DNA of 64,000 nucleotides from Acholeplasma equirhinis. GTDB lineage: Bacteria > Bacillota_I > Bacilli_A > Acholeplasmatales > Acholeplasmataceae. A model generated the notes under the pieces. That model saw only the letters and a list, made by a program, of their open reading frames with translations, was not told the origin of the DNA and made no database searches. The stretch lies in contig NZ_JAFIDC010000001.1 in NCBI RefSeq assembly GCF_017052655.1, positions 124,001 through 188,000 of the forward strand, given 5' to 3'. Positions 51,680-61,927 of the stretch are shown one piece after another. Each line of letters begins with the position of its first letter. Position 1 is the stretch's first letter. The translations under genes and the position numbers were made by a program.

Positions 51680-53151
51680 CAGAAGAAATAAAAACCATAA
51701 AAGGTTTTAGACTTTTACTCGGCTATTTAGGTATTTTTATTTCACTTGCGGGCTTAATTCAATTACTTGCACTTTTTGGTCTTGTCTTTAACCCAGAAGA
51801 ATCTCAATATCTTTGGCATTTCTTAATTCCTGGTATTTCATCAATCATTATTGGGCTACTATTAAGTTTATTAATTAGAAAAAAACATCTTGCAAAACTC
51901 GAGCGTTTTGAAGATGCTGTGTTCCTTGTCACAATGTGGATTGTTGTTATCTTTGCATCAAGTATACCTTTTATGATGTATGGTGCCAATTTTACACAAT
52001 CAGTTTTTGAAACAACCGCAGGATTTACAACGACCGGTGTATCACTATTTGATGCGGATACCCTACCTAGAATCTTTGTCTTATATCGAAGTTTCTTAAT
52101 GCTATTTGGTGGTGTTGGATTAGTCTTAGTCATTACATCAACAATTTCAGATAGATATGGATTAAGACTTTATAATGCAGAAGGTCATACAGACAACCTA
52201 ATTAGTAATGTTGCAAAATCTGCAAGACTCATCTTAGGTATTTATATTGGATATGTCTTAGTAGGAACGATTTTGTTTATGATTTTTGGTATGACATTGT
52301 TTGACGCTATCAATTATTCAATTACATCTGTTTCGACCGGTGGATTTGCACCACACAAAGCATCATTAGGTTATTACAATAATATTGGTATTGAAATTGT
52401 TGCAATGGTCTTAATGATTTTAGGGTCAACAAACTTTTTAATTCATACCTTCATCATTACTGGAAAATTTAAAAAAGCATTTAAACATGCTGAATGGATA
52501 GTCCTGGGTATTGCTTTTTTAGCAGGTGTTTCCATTATAACAATGAATCTAATGTTAAGTTTAGATTGGGATTTCTTATATAGCTTAAGAGTTGCATCCT
52601 TCCAATTTATTTCTGGAATTACAACAACAGGCCTTCAGATTGTTCCAAGTATCAATGCATTCCCACCACTTTCAATTGGTATTATTATTTTAATTATGAT
52701 TATCGGTGGACAGGCAGGTTCAACAACAGGTGCGATGAAGCAAGGTAGAGTTGCATTGGCATTAAAGAGTAGTTATTGGTATATCCGAGATAAGATGAGT
52801 GGCAGAAGAACTGTTCGTTCAAACTTTATTTTAAGATTTGGTAATTATGAAAAAGTAACAGATGTTGAAATACGACATAACTATGCATTCATTGTGCTTT
52901 ATATGATCTTTCTATTTTTAGGTAGTTATATCTTTATGGCACACGGATACGGATTTGAAGATTCATTATTTGAATTTGCATCACTTTTAGGATCTGTTGG
53001 TTATTCAACAGGTATTGTCTCATTATCGGCACCAGCAGTTGTATTATGGACCGGAACAATAGGAATGTTTGTTGGTAGACTTGAAATAACAGTTATATCA
53101 ATTGCCTTAATTAAGATTTTTTTAAATCTTACGCGAAAGAATATTTTATAA
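51676..53151 (+). CDS. trkH: Trk/Ktr-type potassium transporter membrane subunit
   Basis: 491 residues with about ten membrane helices and four pore loops. The selectivity-filter repeats are visible: TTAGFTTTGVSLF, SVSTGGFAPH, GITTTGLQI and SVGYSTGIVS, each with the key glycine. TrkH/KtrB moves K+ (with Na+ or H+) inward. A link to the downstream V-ATPase is attractive, since sodium-type V-ATPases in enterococci serve together with KtrII (NtpJ, a TrkH homologue) in the same operon; here trkH lies immediately before the V-ATPase genes rather than at their end. That functional link is inference. Confidence 0.94.
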   Translation: MTEEIKTIKGFRLLLGYLGIFISLAGLIQLLALFGLVFNPEESQYLWHFLIPGISSIIIGLLLSLLIRKKHLAKLERFEDAVFLVTMWIVVIFASSIPFMMYGANFTQSVFETTAGFTTTGVSLFDADTLPRIFVLYRSFLMLFGGVGLVLVITSTISDRYGLRLYNAEGHTDNLISNVAKSARLILGIYIGYVLVGTILFMIFGMTLFDAINYSITSVSTGGFAPHKASLGYYNNIGIEIVAMVLMILGSTNFLIHTFIITGKFKKAFKHAEWIVLGIAFLAGVSIITMNLMLSLDWDFLYSLRVASFQFISGITTTGLQIVPSINAFPPLSIGIIILIMIIGGQAGSTTGAMKQGRVALALKSSYWYIRDKMSGRRTVRSNFILRFGNYEKVTDVEIRHNYAFIVLYMIFLFLGSYIFMAHGYGFEDSLFEFASLLGSVGYSTGIVSLSAPAVVLWTGTIGMFVGRLEITVISIALIKIFLNLTRKNIL

Positions 53152-53196
53152 ATAAAGACGTAATTGAATAAAATTATAGTTAATAAAATTTATTTA

Positions 53197-53211
53197 ATGA
53201 AAACGCATGCA
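53197..53211 (+). promoter_or_regulatory. Perfect cre-consensus match upstream of the V-ATPase operon
   Basis: ATGAAAACGCATGCA fits WTGNAANCGNWNNCW at every position. It lies just upstream of the probable -35, the place from which CcpA usually activates in Bacillus. Binding depends on whether this organism has CcpA. Confidence 0.55.
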
Positions 53212-53217
53212 AAACGC

Positions 53218-53246
53218 TTATGAAAAAAGAAATTTCATGATACAAT
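53218..53246 (+). promoter_or_regulatory. Probable V-ATPase operon promoter
   Basis: TTATGA (53218-53223), 17-base spacer, TG-A-TACAAT extended -10 (TACAAT 53241-53246). Confidence 0.55.
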
Positions 53247-53259
53247 AACACATGAAATT
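53231..53259. repeat. 9-bp perfect dyad straddling the V-ATPase -10
   Basis: AATTTCATG (53231-53239) and CATGAAATT (53251-53259) are perfect inverted repeats separated by 11 bases that contain TACAAT. The spacing of about two helical turns between centres is typical for a dimeric repressor. Confidence 0.5.
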
Positions 53260-53356
53260 ACGTTACATATTAAACCAACTTGATCATAAGCGAAAGTCAT
53301 CACTTGACATGCGTATATTACATGCCATGGTTTTCTATGTCGTTAGGACGTTTTAA
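53252..53356 (+). CDS. Possible 34-residue leader peptide before the V-ATPase genes
   Basis: An ATG at the expected transcription start opens a frame of 34 basic, partly hydrophobic residues (begins MKLRYILNQLDHKRKSS, ends VFYVVRTF) ending 28 bases before ntpF. There is no ribosome binding site, so it would be leaderless; it may be chance. It falls in the 233-base gap between trkH and ntpF, where nothing else except the promoter and dyad is seen. Confidence 0.25.
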   Translation: MKLRYILNQLDHKRKSSLDMRILHAMVFYVVRTF

Positions 53357-53384
53357 AGAAAAATTTTAAAGAAGGAGTGTTTAG

Positions 53385-53693
53385 ATGAAAACATTAGAAA
53401 AGATCTATCAAGCTGAACAAGAAGCTTTAAAACTTAAAGATGATGCAGCTAAAAAAGTAGAAGCTCTTTTAAAAGAAACTAAAGCACAAATTGAAGCTTT
53501 AGAAAAAACATATCAAGAACAACTTGATCGTGCTTCATCTGATTTAAAGAAAAAGTTTGAATCAGAAAAAGCTAAACTTGAAAAAGATTTCGAACAAAAT
53601 TTAGCAAAAGTTCGTCAATCATTTAAAGAAAAAGCAGATTCAATTGAGAAGACTTATAAAGATAAACTCGTTAAAGAGGTTATTTCTGCATGA
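53385..53693 (+). CDS. ntpF: V-type ATPase subunit G/H (peripheral stalk, NtpF-like)
   Basis: 102 residues, almost wholly a charged coiled coil (AKKVEALLKETKAQIEALEKTYQEQLDRASSDLKKKFESEKAKLEKDFE) as expected for the stalk subunit that pairs with subunit E. AGAAGGAGTG precedes the ATG. It is the first gene of the nine-gene ATPase operon and overlaps the next gene (ATGA). Assigned by composition and position. Confidence 0.8.
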   Translation: MKTLEKIYQAEQEALKLKDDAAKKVEALLKETKAQIEALEKTYQEQLDRASSDLKKKFESEKAKLEKDFEQNLAKVRQSFKEKADSIEKTYKDKLVKEVISA

Positions 53694-56398
53694 TTATTCC
53701 TGTAAAAAAGGCACAGCTTTTCGTATTTAACAATCAAAAAGAAGCCACATTAAAGCTGTTACAAAGACATGCCTTTTTTATGCTGACAGAGAATCATCAA
53801 AAACCCAATGTAGAAAATCAAAGAATAAAGGATGCAGAACGTGTTATTGAACTCTTAAAACCACATGTTAAGAAGAGTTTTGGATCTGATTTTATTGAAA
53901 TTGATCAATCAAGTTTTGATGAAATAGATGAAAATGTTCTCTCAAGAATTCCATTGATACTTTCAATTGGAGACAAAATTGATGCCATCAACGAAAAGAT
54001 GAATCAAGTTAAAGCCAAAATGAGTCTCATTAAACCATACCTTAATTTAGATATACCAAATCAAGATATCAAGAAAATAAAAACGATTGATACAATCTTT
54101 GGATCGGTAGATCATAAAAATGGTGAAGAATTCATTCAAACACTTGAACGCTTTGGCAGTCAGTATGAAGTCTTTGATACAGTCGATAAGCAAACATATT
54201 TTGTGGTTGCAACACTTAAACAAAGATTCTTCTTAAATGAATTAAAATTATCAGGTTTAAATAATGAACTACCACAAGGTACAGATTTACTTCAAAAACT
54301 AGATAATTTAAATTCAAAAATTCAAAAATTTGAAGAACAAAAGAAGCAAGCACTCCAAATCATTAATCAACTTGCTAAGAAGAAAGTTGATTCAAAAGAA
54401 ATGACTGTGAATGAATCAACAATTCACAACGTCTTAGCACTTGCTAACGAAAGACAAAGTTTAAGAAATGATATTGCAGCTTTCAAACAAGAAATCAGTC
54501 AGTTAAAACCTTTTGAAAGTTTAACCTTAAGTCTTAAGAAACTAGATACTTCAGAACTCTTAGAAACGAAGTTTGCTAAGGTTAGATTAAAATCTAAAGG
54601 TTATAACAATCTAAAATCTAAAGCAGGGTTAAGTTTAACAAACTTTAGTGAATCTAAAACACACGCATATGTTGGATTAACTTACTTAAAAGATTTAAGA
54701 GACCAAGTTTTAGAAGGCTTAACTGATATTGAATTTATTGAATTAGAGAAAGTAGATTTAATTCCAACAGAGTTAATTAAACAAAAGGAAAGTTCAATCC
54801 AAAATGCAGAAGCTAGACTTGAAGAGATTTTAACAGCATTAAATCAATTTAGAGCATATGCCGATGAAATCAGTAAAGTTACTTCAATGCATAATGTGTT
54901 AAAACAAGAAATCCTTGAAATCATTTCAATGATGAGTCATGAAGAAATATTTAAAGCATTTAAGTTTAAATTAATGGATTTACTCCAATTAGGTTATATT
55001 AAACTTTATGTTGAAAATGTAACAGAAGATTCATTGGTAGTTAAAACGGTATTATCTCAAACTGATTTATTGAGAATAATCTTAGGTGATTATCGATTTA
55101 ATCAAATTGAAATGCCAAACTATGCTCAAAAAAATCAACTGATTTATCAAGCATACTTAAATGATTCAGATCAATTAGCAGAAGAAAAAGCTAAACTTGA
55201 ATTAGAACTTGCTAATGAATCTGAAAATATTGCACAGTATAAGATTCTTTATGACCAACTTGTGAATAAACATAATTTAAACCAAATTAGTTATGCACAA
55301 ACAACTTATACTGAATACTTAGAAGGTTGGATTATTGAATCTAAGGTTGATGCATTAAAGAAATCACTTGATCAGGCTGAAATTATTTATGAGCTTGATT
55401 TAGTTGAACCAGAAGAAGGTGAAGTTGTTCCAACAGCATTCAAGAACAATAAACTGGTTCAACCATTTGAATCGATTACAAATACCTTTTCACCACCAGC
55501 TTCAAATGAGGTTGACCCTAACCCTTCAATGAGTGTCTGGTACTGGATTATCTTCGGTCTAATGATGGGAGATATTGGGTATGGACTAATTATGATGATT
55601 GGTTGCTTCCTATTCTTGAAGTTGTTAAAACCTAAAGGTGGCACAAAATCACTGTTAACTGTCTTTGGATTCTCAGGGTTATCAACTGTCGTTGCAGGTA
55701 TACTCTATGGTTCGTTCTTCGGATATGAAATCGGCATTCTACCACCTGAGTATACATTGAGTCTCATGGAAAAACCACTTGAAATGTTAATCTTCTGTCT
55801 TGCTTTAGGAGTATTACATATCATAACTGGTTTAGTTCTTAAATGTATTAATCTCGTAAGAGATGGTGACATCTTAGGCATGTTAGGTGATGGTCTATCG
55901 TGGATCTTAGTCTTACTTGGTATTGGCATTGCAGTGATTCCAGGTATACCTTATGGTATGACAATTGGTGTTGTTGTTGCCTTAACTGGTGCCGCACTAG
56001 TTGTACTCTTTACAGCACATGCAAAGAAGAACGTTATCACAAGAACACTCTTTGGTATTATAGGACTTTATAATGCAACCTCATTCTTAGGGGATATCCT
56101 ATCATACTCAAGAATCTTAGCACTTGCATTATCTGGTGCAGTGATCGGTTCAACAATGAACTTACTTGCTGAAATGATGTTCCCAATGGGCTTTATGGGT
56201 TATATCTTTGCAGGTTTAATTTACATTGGTGGACATATCTTCAACTTAGCGATGAACTTGCTATCCGCATACGTTCACGCTGGCCGTCTTCAATATTTAG
56301 AATTCTTCGGTAAATTCTATAACGGTGGCGGTATCTTATTCAACCCGTATCAACTAAATTTAAAATATGTATATTCCATTAAAAATAAAGAAAACTAA
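53690..56398 (+). CDS. ntpI: V-type ATPase subunit I (a-subunit) with enlarged soluble arm
   Basis: 902 residues, about 240 more than the Enterococcus protein. The membrane half (from about residue 614: YWIIFGLMMGDIGYGLIMMIG... to SYSRILALALSGAVIGSTMN, LIYIGGHIFNLAMNLLSAYVHAGRLQYLEFFGKFYNGGG) has the usual eight helices; R of SYSRILAL is the essential arginine of ion transfer. The soluble part of some 610 residues, normally about 320, holds two distal-lobe segments (IKPYLNLDIPNQDI...FGSV near 110-140 and LKPFESLTLSLKKLD...FAKVRLK near 270-310) each followed by a coiled coil, which suggests an internal duplication. It is the stator connecting stalks to the membrane rotor. Confidence 0.93.
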   Translation: MIIPVKKAQLFVFNNQKEATLKLLQRHAFFMLTENHQKPNVENQRIKDAERVIELLKPHVKKSFGSDFIEIDQSSFDEIDENVLSRIPLILSIGDKIDAINEKMNQVKAKMSLIKPYLNLDIPNQDIKKIKTIDTIFGSVDHKNGEEFIQTLERFGSQYEVFDTVDKQTYFVVATLKQRFFLNELKLSGLNNELPQGTDLLQKLDNLNSKIQKFEEQKKQALQIINQLAKKKVDSKEMTVNESTIHNVLALANERQSLRNDIAAFKQEISQLKPFESLTLSLKKLDTSELLETKFAKVRLKSKGYNNLKSKAGLSLTNFSESKTHAYVGLTYLKDLRDQVLEGLTDIEFIELEKVDLIPTELIKQKESSIQNAEARLEEILTALNQFRAYADEISKVTSMHNVLKQEILEIISMMSHEEIFKAFKFKLMDLLQLGYIKLYVENVTEDSLVVKTVLSQTDLLRIILGDYRFNQIEMPNYAQKNQLIYQAYLNDSDQLAEEKAKLELELANESENIAQYKILYDQLVNKHNLNQISYAQTTYTEYLEGWIIESKVDALKKSLDQAEIIYELDLVEPEEGEVVPTAFKNNKLVQPFESITNTFSPPASNEVDPNPSMSVWYWIIFGLMMGDIGYGLIMMIGCFLFLKLLKPKGGTKSLLTVFGFSGLSTVVAGILYGSFFGYEIGILPPEYTLSLMEKPLEMLIFCLALGVLHIITGLVLKCINLVRDGDILGMLGDGLSWILVLLGIGIAVIPGIPYGMTIGVVVALTGAALVVLFTAHAKKNVITRTLFGIIGLYNATSFLGDILSYSRILALALSGAVIGSTMNLLAEMMFPMGFMGYIFAGLIYIGGHIFNLAMNLLSAYVHAGRLQYLEFFGKFYNGGGILFNPYQLNLKYVYSIKNKEN

Positions 56399-56417
56399 TT
56401 TATAGGAGGAAAAATAA

Positions 56418-56948
56418 ATGGAAATTTTATCACTTATTCTTGAAGATGGTCAATCTGTAATTGATGCAGGTATGGGCCTAACTTACGCTTTAATCGGTAT
56501 TGGTTTAGCAGCAATTTTAGCTGGATTCGGATCTATTTTAGGGGTTATGATTGCAGGTAAAGCATCTGCCGGTGTTTTATCAGAAAAACCTGAATTATTC
56601 GGTAAAGTATTCGTCTTACAAGCATTACCTGGTACACAAGGTATGTATGGTTTCATCGTTGCAATTCTTTTAATGTTAAAGTTAGATTTATTATCAGGTA
56701 ACCTTCCAATGAATTTATCAGATGAACAAGGTTTACTCTATATTGCTGCAGCATTACCTATTGCAATTGTTGGTTTATTATCAGGTATTTACCAAGGTGT
56801 AGTTGCAAGAGCATCAATTCTTATGACTGCAAAACAACCTGAAGGTTCAACTAAAGGTATCATGATGACTGTCTTAGTCGAAACTTATGCCATCTTAGCT
56901 CTATTAGTCTCTATCTTAATGTATATTGGCTTACCAACAGGAGCGTAA
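56418..56948 (+). CDS. ntpK: V-type ATPase subunit K (rotor ring proteolipid)
   Basis: 176 residues with four helices, a fused pair of c-type hairpins. The Na+ ligand set known from E. hirae NtpK (L61, T64, Q65, Q110, E139) is matched by ALPGTQG, GIYQG and VLVETYA, so sodium coupling is likely. AGGAGG precedes the start. It lies 19 bases after ntpI. Confidence 0.95.
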   Translation: MEILSLILEDGQSVIDAGMGLTYALIGIGLAAILAGFGSILGVMIAGKASAGVLSEKPELFGKVFVLQALPGTQGMYGFIVAILLMLKLDLLSGNLPMNLSDEQGLLYIAAALPIAIVGLLSGIYQGVVARASILMTAKQPEGSTKGIMMTVLVETYAILALLVSILMYIGLPTGA

Positions 56949-56956
56949 GACAAATC

Positions 56957-57559
56957 ATGAGTCAGACGATTGAACAAATTATTTTAGATCAAGCTGAAAA
57001 AGAGACTAAGAAGTTAATCGCTGATGCAAACCAAAATAAGAAAAATCAATTAGAACAAGTAGAATCTCAATTAAAACTTAAGAATGAAAAAATTCTAAAT
57101 GATTTAGAAAATGAATATGACCTCGCTTTAGGTTTGCTTAATGCGACGCATGAACGCGATTTAAAATTAGAGCTTGAAAAAGCAAAACATGAACACATTT
57201 TAGGTTTATTCCAAAATGTATTAAACCAATTAAAGGCATTAAAGGGTAAAGACCTTTTAGAGTTTGTAGCTACTCAAATTAAAAAAGAAACAGTCTCTGG
57301 TGATGAAATCATTAAAGTTTCTAAACAAGACTACACTTTATACAAAGCAGCATTATCAACTGGATCTGGTGATTTAGTTGAAGCTGATTTATTAAATAAA
57401 ATCTTAAAAACTAATTTCAAGTTATCAAATCAACCTCTTGATATCGAATCAGGTTTCGTTTTAGAAGGTCCTGTCTTCGATTTAAACTTCAGTTTTGAAT
57501 CAATGGTTGCAGATCTTGAAAAACGTTACGAAAAAGAGATTTACGAAAGGCTAGGATAA
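56957..57559 (+). CDS. ntpE: V-type ATPase subunit E (peripheral stalk)
   Basis: 200 residues: N-terminal coiled coil (about 1-85: QAEKETKKLIADANQNKKNQLEQVESQLK) and a C-terminal alpha/beta head (VEADLLNKILKTNFKLSNQPLDIESGFVLEGPVFDLNFSFESMV). Subunit E joins catalytic AB hexamer and subunit I through a stalk with the G/H subunit. Position between K and C agrees with the enterococcal order. Confidence 0.88.
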   Translation: MSQTIEQIILDQAEKETKKLIADANQNKKNQLEQVESQLKLKNEKILNDLENEYDLALGLLNATHERDLKLELEKAKHEHILGLFQNVLNQLKALKGKDLLEFVATQIKKETVSGDEIIKVSKQDYTLYKAALSTGSGDLVEADLLNKILKTNFKLSNQPLDIESGFVLEGPVFDLNFSFESMVADLEKRYEKEIYERLG

Positions 57560-57560
57560 T

Positions 57561-58463
57561 ATGTCTGATTTAGGATATATCAATGGTGTCATTAAGTCTA
57601 AGTCAACTGAACTTTTAGATTTAAAACAAGTTGATCAACTCAATAATTTATCCAAAGACATGCTCATTAATACGCTTCAAAGTATGCAAATCTTTAAAAA
57701 AGAGTTAACAAACGATGAAGCCTTCATGAAAGATGAAATTGAGTTAAAAGCTTTTTTAATGACGCTTTATCCTGCGAATCATCTAATATTCCAATTGTTC
57801 TATTTAAGTGACGACCATCGTGTTTTATCAAATGTTATTAAAGAGAAGTTACTTGGACTTGATGTAGAATTAGATAATCGGCTTGCGAATATCAAATCAA
57901 GTGATGTTTTAGAGGGGTTATCAAATAATAAAGATCTTAAACAATTATTTGAATCTTTAAAAATCAAATCAAGTAAAGAAATTTCTGATGCAACATTTAA
58001 ATATTTACATGGTGAAATAAGAAACAAAGTAAAAAAAGCAAATGATGATGCATTAACTTTATACTTTAAAAAGTTCACTGATAAAGAAAATCTCATGTTA
58101 TACATGAGAGCAAGAGTCTTTAAACTTAGTTTAGATACATTCTATCCTTATTTCTTAGAAGGTGGCGATATCAAAGTTTCATTCTTTAACGAACTTGATA
58201 AGATAGATTTAAAAGACGCATATGCAGAACTAAGAAAGTTTTATAAGGTTGAAAACTTTAAGAGCCAGGGTAAACTTGGAAGTCATGACTTCTTAGCGCT
58301 CTTAAATATCGATTTAGGACAAGATTTATTAGACATCATTGAAAGTTTAACTTATAACTTAGATGGTTATTCACCATCTATTGAATACATCTTAAGAAGA
58401 CGACAGATTATGCAGTCAATTAAGGAAATTTATTATAAAAAGGAGCGTGAAGTAAATGTTTGA
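57561..58463 (+). CDS. ntpC: V-type ATPase subunit C (rotor cap, d-type)
   Basis: 300 residues, mostly helical, without membrane segments. It starts with YINGVIKSKSTELLDLKQVDQLNNLS and has the DGYSPSIEYILRRRQIMQSIKEIYYKKE tail which is typical of the family (P-x-x-x-x-Y-x-x-x-x-E-x-x-x-x-R). It is the cup that sits on the K ring and holds the central shaft. It overlaps ntpG by eight bases. Confidence 0.88.
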   Translation: MSDLGYINGVIKSKSTELLDLKQVDQLNNLSKDMLINTLQSMQIFKKELTNDEAFMKDEIELKAFLMTLYPANHLIFQLFYLSDDHRVLSNVIKEKLLGLDVELDNRLANIKSSDVLEGLSNNKDLKQLFESLKIKSSKEISDATFKYLHGEIRNKVKKANDDALTLYFKKFTDKENLMLYMRARVFKLSLDTFYPYFLEGGDIKVSFFNELDKIDLKDAYAELRKFYKVENFKSQGKLGSHDFLALLNIDLGQDLLDIIESLTYNLDGYSPSIEYILRRRQIMQSIKEIYYKKEREVNV

Positions 58464-58758
58464 TATGATGGCATTTTCCACCAATCTAGCTTTTACCTCC
58501 TTAAATAGTGTAGGTGTTAAAGTATTTCATGACACAAAAGATAACTTAGAACGTCATATGCTCGAAGCACTTCAAACTGATGTTAAAATCATCATTTACG
58601 ACTATGAAATGGAAGATTTCGTTCAAACACTTATCGAAAAATATGATGACAAAATGTATCCCATCTTCTTGAAATTACCAGTTGGTGGCAAACATGAAGA
58701 TACATTGAAAGAATTGAAGACCATGATTGAAAAATCAATTGGTATTTCAATTATTTAA
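58456..58758 (+). CDS. ntpG: V-type ATPase subunit F (central shaft, NtpG)
   Basis: 100 residues with a small alpha/beta fold: [35 protein letters not shown] and a final [32 protein letters not shown]. This shaft subunit binds subunit D and regulates rotation. The N-terminal segment is weaker than the family norm, but size and position leave little doubt. Confidence 0.85.
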   Translation: MFDMMAFSTNLAFTSLNSVGVKVFHDTKDNLERHMLEALQTDVKIIIYDYEMEDFVQTLIEKYDDKMYPIFLKLPVGGKHEDTLKELKTMIEKSIGISII

Positions 58759-58771
58759 AGGAGAAACTTAT

Positions 58772-60529
58772 ATGGAAAAACACGGAATAATTACAAAAGT
58801 TTCAGGACCACTGATTGTAGCAAAAGGGATGGCTTCCGTCCAAGTTTATGACGTTGTTAGAGTTTCTGAAAAGCGATTAATTGGTGAAGTTCTTGAACTT
58901 CGTGGTGATTTAGCAAGTATTCAGGTTTATGAAGAAACTGCTGGTATTGGACCAGGAGAACCTGTATATTTCACAAATGAACCACTTTCAGTTGAACTTG
59001 GGCCTGGCTTACTTGAAGGTATCTTCGATGGTATTGAACGTCCACTCGATAAAATCTTTGATCAAGCTGGTGCACAAATTCCACTTGGTATTGACTTACC
59101 TCGTTTAAATCGTGAAAAGATTTGGAAATTTGAAGCAACTAAAAAAGCTGGTGACAAAGTATCTGGAGGTACAGTCGTTGGTACAGTTCGTGAGAATGAA
59201 ACTGTTCTACACAAAATCATGGTACCACCAACTTTAAATGGTACATTAAAATCAATTCAAAGTTTAGAAGGCAATGTTGATGCAGTTATCGCAGTCTTAG
59301 TTGATGATAAAGGTATCGAACATAACCTTACAATGAAACAAAACTGGCCAGTAAGAAGAAAACGTCCTTACACTAGAAAATTACCTCCAACACAACCAAT
59401 GGTAACAGGTCAAAGAGTTATTGATACACTCTTCCCGATTGCAATTGGTGGTATTGCTGCGATCCCTGGACCATTCGGTTCAGGTAAAACAGTCGTTCAA
59501 CATCAACTTGCTAAATGGGCTGATGCTGACATTATTGTTTATATCGGTTGTGGTGAACGTGGTAATGAAATGACTGACGTTTTACTAGAATTCCCAGAAC
59601 TTCAAGACCCAAGAACTGGTTCTTCATTAATGAAGCGTACTGTTTTAATCGCAAACACTTCAAACATGCCTGTTGCTGCACGTGAAGCATCAATTTATAC
59701 AGGTATTACAATTGCGGAATATTTCCGTGATATGGGTTATAAAGTTGCGATTATGGCTGACTCAACATCTCGTTGGGCAGAAGCATTACGTGAAATGTCT
59801 TCACGTTTAGAAGAAATTCCAGGTGAAGAAGGTTATCCTGCTTACTTAGGTTCAAGAATTTCAGAATTCTATGAAAGAGCTGGTATGGTTGAAACACTTG
59901 GTAAAGAAATCGGTGCAATCACTGCGATTGGTGCAGTTTCACCTCCAGGTGGTGACACCTCAGAACCAGTATCACAAGCAACACTTCGTATTGTAAAAGT
60001 CTTCTGGGGATTATCTGCATCTCTTGCATATCGTCGTCACTTCCCAGCGATTGACTGGTTAAAGAGTTATTCTCTTTATTATGATGACATGCTTAAATTC
60101 TTTGATAAGACTGTAAACCCAGGTTGGAGTAAACAAGTTCATTATGTGAATGCACTCCTTCAAGAAGAAGCACAATTAAATGAAATCGTTCGTTTAGTTG
60201 GGGTCGATGCATTATCTGCAGATGACAGATTAAAATTATTAACTGCTCAACTTGTTCGTGAAGACTATCTTCACCAAAACGCATTTGACTCAGTTGATAC
60301 ATATGCATCACCAAAGAAACAATACTTACTTTTAAGTGCAATTGTTGAATTCAACCGTCTTGCACAAAAAGCATTACAAGAAAATAAAGCGTATAAAGAT
60401 ATCGAAAACTTACCTGTAAGAGAACGTATCGGTCGCTTCAAATATGTTGAAGAAAGTAAAGTGGAACAAGAAATTTCAGGCATTATGACTGAGATGCAAG
60501 ATCAATTTGACCACTTAGAAAGGGCGTAA
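58772..60529 (+). CDS. ntpA: V-type ATPase catalytic subunit A
   Basis: 585 residues. Catalytic subunit that hydrolyses ATP. Walker [10 protein letters not shown] near residue 232, the bulge domain typical of A subunits ([14 protein letters not shown]), [15 protein letters not shown] with the catalytic Glu, and [35 protein letters not shown]. The start at 58772 (MEKHGIITK) follows AAAGGAGA; the in-frame ATG at 58727 lies within ntpG and is rejected. Confidence 0.97.
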   Translation: MEKHGIITKVSGPLIVAKGMASVQVYDVVRVSEKRLIGEVLELRGDLASIQVYEETAGIGPGEPVYFTNEPLSVELGPGLLEGIFDGIERPLDKIFDQAGAQIPLGIDLPRLNREKIWKFEATKKAGDKVSGGTVVGTVRENETVLHKIMVPPTLNGTLKSIQSLEGNVDAVIAVLVDDKGIEHNLTMKQNWPVRRKRPYTRKLPPTQPMVTGQRVIDTLFPIAIGGIAAIPGPFGSGKTVVQHQLAKWADADIIVYIGCGERGNEMTDVLLEFPELQDPRTGSSLMKRTVLIANTSNMPVAAREASIYTGITIAEYFRDMGYKVAIMADSTSRWAEALREMSSRLEEIPGEEGYPAYLGSRISEFYERAGMVETLGKEIGAITAIGAVSPPGGDTSEPVSQATLRIVKVFWGLSASLAYRRHFPAIDWLKSYSLYYDDMLKFFDKTVNPGWSKQVHYVNALLQEEAQLNEIVRLVGVDALSADDRLKLLTAQLVREDYLHQNAFDSVDTYASPKKQYLLLSAIVEFNRLAQKALQENKAYKDIENLPVRERIGRFKYVEESKVEQEISGIMTEMQDQFDHLERA

Positions 60530-60533
60530 AGTT

Positions 60534-61925
60534 ATGGCAATTAAAGAATATAAAACAGTATCTGAAGTTGTTGGACCTTTAGTCCTTGTCAAAAAGACTG
60601 AAAATGTTAAATATGATGAATTAGTTGAAATCAAACTCATGAATAATGAGAAAAGATTTGGTCGTGTACTTGAAATTGATAATGATGTTGCCCTAGTACA
60701 ATTATTTGAATCAAGCCAAGGTTTAAAGATTGACGATGCGAAAGCAGTCTTCTTAGGACATGGTCTAGAACTTGATTTATCACCACAAATCTTAGGACGC
60801 GTCTTTGATGGTATGGGTCGTCCAATCGATGGTAAAGGTAAAATCGTATCTTACCAAAGAGCAGATATTAATGGTTCACCATTAAATCCGGTTGCACGTG
60901 ACTATCCGAATGAATTTATTCAAACAGGTGTTTCTGCTATCGATGGTTTAAATACATTAGTTCGTGGTCAAAAGTTACCAATCTTCTCAGGATCAGGTCT
61001 ACCACACAATAAACTTGCAGCTCAAATTGCAAGAAATGCTAAAGTATTATCTAAAGATGATAAATTCGCGGTTGTATTTGCCGCTATCGGTATTACATTT
61101 GAAGAATCTAACTTCTTCATTGAATCATTTAAAGAAAGTGGTGCAATTGATCGTACTGTCATGTTTGTAAATCTTGCAAATGACCCTGCAATTGAACGTA
61201 TTGCAACACCTCGTATGGCAATTACTGCTGCTGAATATTTAGCTTACGAACTTGATATGCACGTGCTTGTTATCTTAACAGATATTACAAACTATGCAGA
61301 ATCATTACGTGAAATCTCAGCTGCAAGAAAAGAAGTTCCAGGTCGTCGTGGTTATCCTGGTTACATGTATACTGACTTAGCATCATTATATGAACGTGCG
61401 GGTCGTGTTAAGGGTAAAAAGGGTTCAATTACACAACTTCCAATTCTTACCATGCCAGAAGATGATAAAACACACCCAATTCCAGACTTAACTGGATATA
61501 TTACTGAAGGACAAGTTATCTTGTCTCGTTCATTACATAATAAGAATGTCACACCTCCAATCGATGTTTTACCTTCACTTTCACGTCTTAAAGACAAAGG
61601 TATTGGTAAAAACAAGACAAGAAGTGACCATGCAGACGTTTTAAACCAATTATTCGCAAACTATGCACGTGGTAAAGAAGCCAAAGAGCTTGCAACAGTT
61701 CTTGGTGAATCTGCATTATCTGACATTGATAAACTTTATGCAAAATTTGCAGACCGTTTTGAGAATGAATATATCTCACAAGGTTTTGAATCAAATAGAG
61801 AAATTATCAGTGGTACATTAGAACTTGGTTGGGATTTATTAAGAATCTTACCAAGATCTGAATTAAAACGTGTATCTACAAAACACTTGGACGAATACTA
61901 CGCACCTAAACCTAAAGAGGATTAA
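60534..61925 (+). CDS. ntpB: V-type ATPase subunit B (non-catalytic)
   Basis: 463 residues. Begins [67 protein letters not shown] (no Walker A lysine in the right place, as in B subunits), [34 protein letters not shown] and the arginine-finger region [11 protein letters not shown] are present. With ntpA it forms the A3B3 head. Confidence 0.97.
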   Translation: MAIKEYKTVSEVVGPLVLVKKTENVKYDELVEIKLMNNEKRFGRVLEIDNDVALVQLFESSQGLKIDDAKAVFLGHGLELDLSPQILGRVFDGMGRPIDGKGKIVSYQRADINGSPLNPVARDYPNEFIQTGVSAIDGLNTLVRGQKLPIFSGSGLPHNKLAAQIARNAKVLSKDDKFAVVFAAIGITFEESNFFIESFKESGAIDRTVMFVNLANDPAIERIATPRMAITAAEYLAYELDMHVLVILTDITNYAESLREISAARKEVPGRRGYPGYMYTDLASLYERAGRVKGKKGSITQLPILTMPEDDKTHPIPDLTGYITEGQVILSRSLHNKNVTPPIDVLPSLSRLKDKGIGKNKTRSDHADVLNQLFANYARGKEAKELATVLGESALSDIDKLYAKFADRFENEYISQGFESNREIISGTLELGWDLLRILPRSELKRVSTKHLDEYYAPKPKED

Positions 61926-61927
61926 AA

